Positions 21,096 to 29,335 of a DNA stretch of 29,335 nt are shown piece by piece; the first letter of the stretch is position 1; every line of letters starts with the position of its first letter. Under the pieces are notes generated by a model. That model was not told where the DNA came from. It made no database searches and saw only the letters and a list, made by a program, of their open reading frames with translations. This stretch comes from Pigoraptor vietnamica (taxonomy: Eukaryota > Opisthokonta > Filasterea). The stretch is taken from the NCBI GenBank assembly GCA_943704525.1, contig CALSCQ010001377.1, positions 1-29,335 of the forward strand, given 5' to 3'. The position numbers and the translations under genes were made by a program.

Positions 21096-21603
21096 AATCA
21101 CAAGTGACGTCGATGAAGTGGAGTCAGTGACACTGTCTGCTTGGTATAAGCAGGAGTACTCATGAGTGCCTTTGAACGTCAACGCACGTGAACCAACATT
21201 GGCGTACTGAGTCTACGTAAATCAGTTGGTTCCTATCTATTCTTTACGTCTACATGTATAATTATTATCTATCAATGTGTTCCACTCACCTTTAATCTCA
21301 TATTAGTATGATATCTAAACAATCAGCCTCAGCCTTTGGGGCCTGAACATCTCAAATATATTGACTTGTCTTGTTCGATCCTCGTGCTCTCATCTGCCTC
21401 GTAATAGAGAAAATATTTGAACACGCAGGAGCCTACGCATTTATGCCCCCAGAGACTTATGATTCACACATTTGAAATGTGCGCCGCTTTCAAAGAGTAC
21501 CTGTAATGCTCGCAAAAATAGAGAAAAGAGTCAAATATTTTTTCTTGAGAGACAGCACACCACAAAGTCATTTGACAACAATTCAAAGATTACATTATAC
21601 AGT
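21096..21603. other. AT-rich convergent intergenic region
   Basis: A 508-bp gap between the kinase stop and the TMF1 stop on the opposite strand, clearly more AT-rich than anything else in the right half of the window. It should hold both 3' UTRs. The small frame at 21472-21681 lacks protein-like composition. I see no RNA gene, repeat or mobile element in it. Confidence 0.6.
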
Positions 21604-24600
21604 TCATTGAACATTATTCGCCTGCCGCCGTGTGAGATCATCGATTTGCCCAAGCAGATCCTCAATTTGGGCCCGATATAAGAGTTTGACGTCATGTAGG
21701 TCGAGATTCAGCTCCGTTATTCTCTCCTCGGCCTCACCGTACATTTGTAGCATCGCGTTGTGGCGTTCATCAAGCTGTTGATGCGATTGCCGCAGCGACT
21801 CGAGGTCCGTAACTGACGCCTTGAGCGTTTCGTTCTCAGCAGCGAGAGCCACAACTTCGTTAGCGAGCGTCGCACGGCCGGACTCGAGCTCCGCAATGCG
21901 TGCTTGGAGCGCGTGTATCTCCCCGTCCCGCTGCCGGAGCATTGTCTGGTACCGCTCGACAATAATCGCAGTTGAGCCCTCAACCACGCCCGGGCGACTC
22001 TTGATTTTGTCGAGGGGCGCCATGCCGAGACTTTCCTGCAGAATCTCGTCCTGTGACGGCGCAGGACGCTCCGTCTCCCGTGGTGTACTCGGAGGGGGCT
22101 CTGAACGGGTGGTCGGGACGGCCGTCGCCAGAGACCGCAAGCGCTCCACTTCCGACTTGAGAAGATTTACACGGCGTTTCTCGTTCTCGTGTTCGTCCCT
22201 GAGAAAGGGCAACGTAAGACCACGCTATGCCCGCCAAGAGCAACGAAATGCACCAACACACGCACCTCTCCTCCGACAGGCGAATTTCGAGCGCAGCGAT
22301 CTCTCGTCGCATTTCGTCCTGCACGCGCACGTGGGCGGCCTTGATGGCGTCTGCCCGTGCAACCTCGCGAAGGGCGCTTTCCCGCGCACCATCGAGGGCT
22401 TGACGCAACCCTGCCACTTCGCCCGCGAGAGCCGCCCGCTCCGCCCGCTCCGAAGAGAGAGCCGCCTCGATCGCAGAGAGGCGCGCTGCGGCGTCCATGG
22501 CACGCTCAAGGGCGACCCGCTCGCGTTCGGCCGCACCGGATGCCGCTTGTTGGGCTGCGCATGACACGCATAAGTATTTGCACGAAGCGCACAATGGGAA
22601 GGTCAACACACGAGCGCTGGCTCAATGTACCCACCTTCCTCGAGGCGCGCGACCAGCGACAACTCCGCGCGCTCCCAGGCGCCCTGCTGCTCGGCGTGCG
22701 CCTGACGAAGGCTCTCCATCTGGCGCAACAGCGGGCGCGTGGCCTGCGACACGCTCGCCGTCAACTCATCGTTCCGCGCCTCCGCATGTGCCAGGCGCTC
22801 GCGCAGGTCCGCCATTTCCGAGCGCAGCATCTCCTCACGACGGGCCGACTGCGCGTCCGCCCGCGACAGCGACTCGCGCAGCCCGTGTATCTCCGCGGCG
22901 AGCGCATCGCACTCGCGCGCGTGTTCCGCCTTGGTGCGCTCCAGCAACGCAGACCACTCCTCCCGCGCAGTTAGCCCCGCCGCCAGCGCAGCGCCCTGTA
23001 CCGCCGACTCGGTGCTGTCCGTGCGCCGGCGCAGCTCGACAATCTCGCGCTCGGCCGCCTCCACCGCCGCGCGTGCCGTGACGAGGGCCGCCTGCAGGGC
23101 ATCCTTTTCACGGCGAAGCACGCCCACATCACGCATCGCCGCTTCTGCTCGCTCGTTCAGCTGCTTGACTGACTCTGCACGGACGCCCACGTAAGCTGAT
23201 GGCTCTCTCGCACCCCCCCCCCCCCCCCCCCCCCCCCCCTTCTCTTTTTAAAAAAACAAAGCCCAGCCATCATGCGCATGGATGTGTACAGACCCCGTAC
23301 GACTTACCTTGCGCCTTCTTCTCGCGCGCATCCCTCTCCTTCAGCTCGGCGCGCATCTTTTCGCAGCGGTCCTCCGCGTCCGTCGCGCGCGCAGTGAGCG
23401 CAGCAATCTCCTCGTCGGCGTCCTTCTGCCGCGCCTTGAGCTTTTTCAGGGCATTCGCATACCCAAGCTCCTTCCGGGACAGCTTCTCGCCTGCGCAACA
23501 AAAGGTCAGCAGGGTAACTTGCTGCCCTCACCCTGCGCCGCGGGACCCACCCTCCGCCAAGAGCTGCGCAATCGTCGCATCCCTTTCCGCCAGCTGGTCG
23601 TTCGCACGCCGCGCCTGCTCCGCCCACTCCGCCGTCAGCCGCTCCATGTCCCCCTTGAGGGCGTCGCGCTCGCGCACTGCCGCGGACAGGCGCTGCTCGG
23701 ACGCCGCGATGCGCCCGGTGAATTCCGCCGACATGCGCGCGTACTCGTCCTGGCCGGTGGGCGCGCTCGCGTTCGCATGCTCCAGCAGGCTGCGAGGGAG
23801 GCCACAAGCGAGAAGGGGGGGGGGGGGGGGGACTTGGGTCAAAACGGCAGCTATACAAGACAGCACAAGAGAAGAGCAACAGCAACTCACACACGGCTGA
23901 CACATCGTCCCCTTCACCTGCCACACGACGCCTCACGCGCACACACACCCAGCAGACGAAGCACAAGGGCACCCCCATCCACCGCAACGCACCTCTTGAG
24001 AACTGCATTTGCCTCCGTCAGCGAAATGTTCTCGCGGCTCAGCTCCAGCAACCGACGCTCGCGCTCTTCCAGCACCCGCCGCACGTGCGCAAGCTCCTCC
24101 CCAACAGCGGCCTGCGCGCCGGTGGAAGTAGCCTGCGCACCTGCGCAGCCCATGTGCTCGCCGCCGCTCGATTCGCCTCCGTGTGCCGCGTGCGGTGCGT
24201 CGTGTCCCACTGGGGACGGCGCATCCTCATGCGCACCCAGTGCAGGGCCGCCGGCGCTCCCCAAATCCGCCTTCGTCGAATCCGCGCCGTCATCCGCCAC
24301 CGCAGCCACCGCACGCACAGCGGGCGCCCCATCCCCCTGCACGCCACCCACAGCGCCCTTCGGTGCCTCTGTCGCAGCCGCGCCACGAACGAAGACGGCC
24401 TCATCACGTGCCGCCTTGTGTGCGCCACCGTGTGCATGCGCGTCCCGGCCATCCGCGTCGTCCTCCACGCCCGGCGCATCGTGGAAGGCCTCGCTCTCGT
24501 CCGCAGCCCGACCACCCTGACCGCCCTCGCTCGCACCCGCCTGTTCCCCACCCGCGCCACCCATGGCACTGTGGGACGCAGGCGCGCGTGCGTCGGCGGG

Positions 24601-25185
24601 CGCTGCGTCCTCAGCACGAGCCCCTTCCTCCGCACCGATAGGGCTTCCGCTGGTCACGTGCACAGGCTGCGCTTGCGATGGCCTCGCCGCCAACTCGCCC
24701 GAAGCAACCGGCGCGACCGAGGGAGCGTCCTCCTGGGGGGATGGGACAGCAGTTGGTGCGACCGGCGCCTCCTGGCTCTGCGGCGGGGGCTGCTGAGGCA
24801 AGGGCTTGACCTGCAGGGACCGTGGCTGCGGCCGCACGGGCACCGCATCGCTCCCCGCGCTGCTCTGTGGAGTGGGCACGGACGCGTCCATAAAGGCCTC
24901 AAAAAACGCATCCGTCTCACGGCGCACGACGACAGACGCAACCGGCGTGTGTGAGCGGGAAGACGCAGGTGCCGGTTGCCCCGTCGTCGCCGCGGGCGGG
25001 CGGTAGGGCTCGTAGGAGCCGTACGCGCTGTAGGATGACGACGTGAGCGGCGGCGGCGCAGCAGCGGCGTGTGCCTGCGCATCCTCGCCCGCGGGAATGT
25101 CGAGAGCGCGGTCGATGGTGCGCTGCGCCTGGGAGAGGGCGGTCTTGGCCAGCGAGGCCCACTGCCCCGACGCGAGCCAGCTCAT
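21604..25185 (-). CDS. TMF1: TMF1/ARA160-type golgin (TATA element modulatory factor)
   Basis: Six exons (25185-23993, 23789-23551, 23490-23308, 23174-22635, 22554-22266, 22198-21604) give 1012 aa, near the usual length. The N-terminus MSW...LAKTALSQAQRTIDRAL matches the conserved TMF start. Residues about 30-365 are disordered and Ala/Gly/Pro/Asp-rich. From about 370 the protein is almost all coiled coil, with the family blocks EGEKLSRKEL, ATRPLLRQMESL (near 683) and, at the C-terminus, LQARIAELESG, NAMLQMYGEAEERI and LYRAQIEDLL, the Rab6-binding TMF domain. TMF is a peripheral Golgi tether acting in retrograde vesicle capture; yeast Sgm1 is related. Intron 3 contains a 27-base and intron 1 a 17-base homopolymer. 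Head to head with METTL5. Confidence 0.93.
23213..23239. repeat. 27-base C homopolymer in TMF1 intron 3
   Basis: An uninterrupted C run on the + strand, hence a G run in the TMF1 transcript, about 40 nt upstream of the exon 4 acceptor. The length is prone to sequencing error. Confidence 0.95.
23815..23831. repeat. 17-base G homopolymer in TMF1 intron 1
   Basis: An uninterrupted G run on the + strand, hence a C run in the TMF1 transcript, about 26 nt before the exon 2 acceptor, where it may serve as a C-rich pyrimidine tract. Confidence 0.95.
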
Positions 25186-26798
<1,613 letters not shown>

Positions 26799-26878
26799 TG
26801 ACGTCGTGGTGACGCATACCCTCCGTGCCCTGTTCCATCTCAACGCACACAAGACAAGGGTGTTTTATGTACAGCACT

Positions 26879-28187
26879 TCAGAACGTGTGGCGGCGGGCG
26901 GGCTGCTCCACGCTCCCGCCGGCGCCGTCGCCCTCTGCCGTGCCCTTGTCCAGCGCCTGCGCCTGCGCCTCCTTGAGGGCCGCGGCGTCGACCGTGAACT
27001 TGATTGCGTCTGCGGCCGCGCGCGTGCGAAGGTAGTACATGCCCGTCTTGAGGCCGCGCTTCCACGCGTAAAAGTGCATCGACGTGAGCTTTGCGTACGT
27101 GGGATCGGACACGTGCAGGTTGAGCGACTGCGACTGGTCGACAAATGCGCCGCGGTCCGCCGCGAGGTCGATGATGCGGCGCTGCGAGATCTCCCACACC
27201 GTCTTGTACAGCGCGCGGAGGTCGGCGGGGATTTCGGGGATGCCCTGCACGGAGCCATTGGCGGCGATGATCTTGTTCTTCATCGCCTCGCTCCACAGCC
27301 CGCGCTGCGCAAGGTCGCGGAGCAGGTGGTGGTTGACGACCTGGAACTCGCCCGAAAGCACCCTGCGACGGACGGCGTGTGAGCGGCAGCGCTCCCGGTC
27401 AACTGCATGGTGTGCTGGCGGACGCACTCACCGCCGCGTGTAAATGTTGCTCGTGTAAGGCTCGATCGACTCGTTGTTCCCCAGAATTTGCGCGGTAGAC
27501 GCCGTGGGCATCGGCGCGACAAGCAGGCTGTTGCGCACGCCGTGTTCGCGGATGCGCGCGCGGAGCCCCTCCCAGTCCCAGCGGCTCGACGGCGTCACGC
27601 CCCACATGTCGTGCTGCAGAATGCCCTGCGGTGCAATACAAGCGTCAGCACGCCCGCACCTTCAGACCATTGACCACACCGATCATTCGCAAGCGAACCT
27701 TGGAGACAGGCGAGCCCTCGTACGACGGGTACGGCCCGTCGACAGCCGCCAGCTCGGCAGACGCGGACAGGGCGGCGAAGTAAATCGTCTCGAATATGTC
27801 GCGGTTGATGTCGCGCGCGCCATCCGAGTCAAACGGCACGCGCATGAGGATGAACGTGTCCGCAAGTCCCTGCACACCAAGGCCGATCGGCCGGTGCCTG
27901 CGTACACGAGAGCATATGAGAACAATGTTGCAGTGCATGCACACGCAGTGCACGCAGCAGCGTCGTGTGCGCACCGAAAGTTGGATCGGCGCGCCTCGGG
28001 CACGGGATAGTGGTTGATGTCGATGATCCGGTTCAGATTGCGCGTCGCCACACGGGTGACCTCCGCCAGCCGCTCGTGGTCGAACGTGCCGTCGGGGCGT
28101 ACGAACTTGGGCAGTGCAATCGATGCAAGGTTGCAGACGGCAACCTGTGCGCGCTGGCGGTGAGCTAGCGTCCAAGGACGCCGAAGG

Positions 28188-28236
<49 letters not shown>

Positions 28237-29166
28237 CGCGTGTGTGTGCATCAGGGAGGGCAACAGACCTCATCGGGGCTCGTGTACTCGACGATCTCCG
28301 TGCACAAATTCGAGCACTTGATGGTGCCGAGGTTCTGCTGGTTGCTCTTCGCATTGCACGCGTCCTTGTACAGCAGATAGGGCGTCCCCGTCTGCGCGCG
28401 CGCCGCGTGAGCGATGGTACAGACGCAACCACGGCGATCGGCAAGCAGCGTGTGTCACACATCGCACAGGAACACACGCACCTCCATCTGCGCCTCCACA
28501 ATCGCGTGCCACAGCTTCTGCGCCGGCACGACCTTGCGCGCCCGGCCCTCCGCCTCGTAGCGCTCGTAGAGTGCGTCGAATGCGGCGCCGTGGCAGTCGC
28601 TGAGACCCGGGCACTCGTGCGGGCAGAAGAGCGACCAGTTCCCGTTGGCCTCCACGCGCCGCATGAACCCGTCGGGCACCCACAGCGCGAGGAAAAGGTC
28701 CTGCATCAGATTCGCGCGATGAGCCAGCTGGAACAATAAAGCACAGGACAGCGCGCACGTGACGCACCCGCGCGCGGTTCTCCTCCTTGCCCGTGTTCTT
28801 GCGCAGCTCAATAAACTCAAACACATCGGCGTGCCAGGGCTCCAAGTACACGGCGATCGACCCGTTGCGCTTGCCGCCGCCCTGCGTCACAAACCGCGCC
28901 TGCAGCCATGCCATCAGATCACGTGGATGGGTCCCACTGCGCACAAGCCACACGGGCTGGCGGGGGATGCGCAGCCTGTGAGAGACGACTGGACACACTC
29001 CACGCACCGTCGCATCAAAGTTGCGGAGCATGGGGATGAGTCCGTTGCTGGTGCCGTTGGTACCCGCAATGTAGGTGCCGCTGGCCCGGATGTTGTGGAC
29101 GTTGATGCCAATTCCGCCGGAGCTCTTGCTGATCAGCGCGCACGTCTTGAGCGTGTCGTAGATGCC
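26879..29166 (-). CDS. RRM1: Ribonucleoside-diphosphate reductase large subunit R1, 5' end cut by window
   Basis: Eight exons (29166-29008, 28899-28768, 28700-28482, 28391-28269, 28144-27975, 27897-27699, 27625-27432, 27362-26879) encode the C-terminal 559 aa; roughly the first 200 residues lie beyond the window. Class Ia R1 reduces NDPs to dNDPs in the cytosol using a radical from R2. Catalytic residues are visible: Cys of [11 protein letters not shown], the N-x-C-x-E loop NLCTE, the partner Cys in VAVCNLAS, and the two radical-path tyrosines in MYYLRTR. Other landmarks are [27 protein letters not shown] and [12 protein letters not shown]. After MYYLRTR the tail is low in complexity and ends RRHTF with no cysteine pair in this reading, which is unusual. 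Introns hold CA/TG microsatellites. Confidence 0.95.
28191..28232 (+). repeat. TG microsatellite in an RRM1 intron
   Basis: 21 TG units on the + strand (CA in the RRM1 transcript) between the exons ending at 28144 and beginning at 28269. Confidence 0.97.
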
Positions 29167-29234
29167 CTACGCAGGGGACAAGGAACTCTGCTGAGACAGA
29201 CAGGCACACACACCCACACCCACACCCACACATC

Positions 29235-29335
<101 letters not shown>

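Noticed and set aside
23282-24520. 412-codon + frame opposite TMF1
   Set aside because: High-GC antisense shadow; Ala/Pro/Arg/Ser-rich, and the minus strand has clear TMF1 homology and splice sites.

Overview
This window is nuclear DNA of a single-celled, probably flagellated eukaryote. Almost every gene is split by short spliceosomal introns (mostly 35-130 nt, GT-AG, two probably GC-AG). The proteins are eukaryote-specific: SMC5/6 SUMO ligase NSE2, TALE homeobox, GTPBP1, Iwr1, TMF golgin, METTL5 and eukaryotic RNR R1. A dynein regulatory complex subunit (TCTE1/DRC5) implies a motile flagellum. I cannot place the species. All exon models were built by hand: every junction was chosen so that splice sites, phase and family similarity agree, and exon lengths were checked to stay in frame.

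Layout, left to right: (45-172,+) last exon of an unidentified gene; (635-3881,+) membrane-anchored protein with 28 tandem 22/28-residue repeats; (4010-4916,+) NSE2/MMS21; (5119-10064,-) 19-exon, 1184-aa single-pass surface protein whose tail has an integrin-alpha-like GFF motif; (10366-11490,+) intronless TALE homeobox gene; (11537-13876,-) GTPBP1-type GTPase; (14068-15483,-) Iwr1/SLC7A6OS; (15673-17692,+) imidazolonepropionase AMDHD1; (17744-19772,-) TCTE1/DRC5; (20048-21095,+) TKL-like protein kinase; (21604-25185,-) TMF1 golgin; (25437-26798,+) METTL5; (26879-29166,-) 3' two thirds of the RNR large subunit RRM1, cut by the right edge inside an intron that is a long CA/TG repeat.

The genes are packed: convergent pairs are separated by as little as 46-80 bp, and four head-to-head pairs share intergenic stretches of 189-301 bp that must hold both promoters. 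There is no operon-like logic; these are mostly unrelated housekeeping genes (DNA repair and dNTP supply, translation and RNA, Golgi, histidine breakdown, flagellum). Two gene classes stand out. GC-rich conserved genes on the right use GTGCGT/GTGGGT-type donors. The less GC-rich surface-protein gene uses GTAAGT/GTGAGT-type donors.

The most interesting items are the integrin-alpha-like tail on a protein without a recognisable FG-GAP propeller, the recently expanded repeat fibre protein, a METTL5 intron made of tandem copies of its own splice donor, and an RRM1 whose C-terminus lacks the usual redox cysteine pair in the simple reading.
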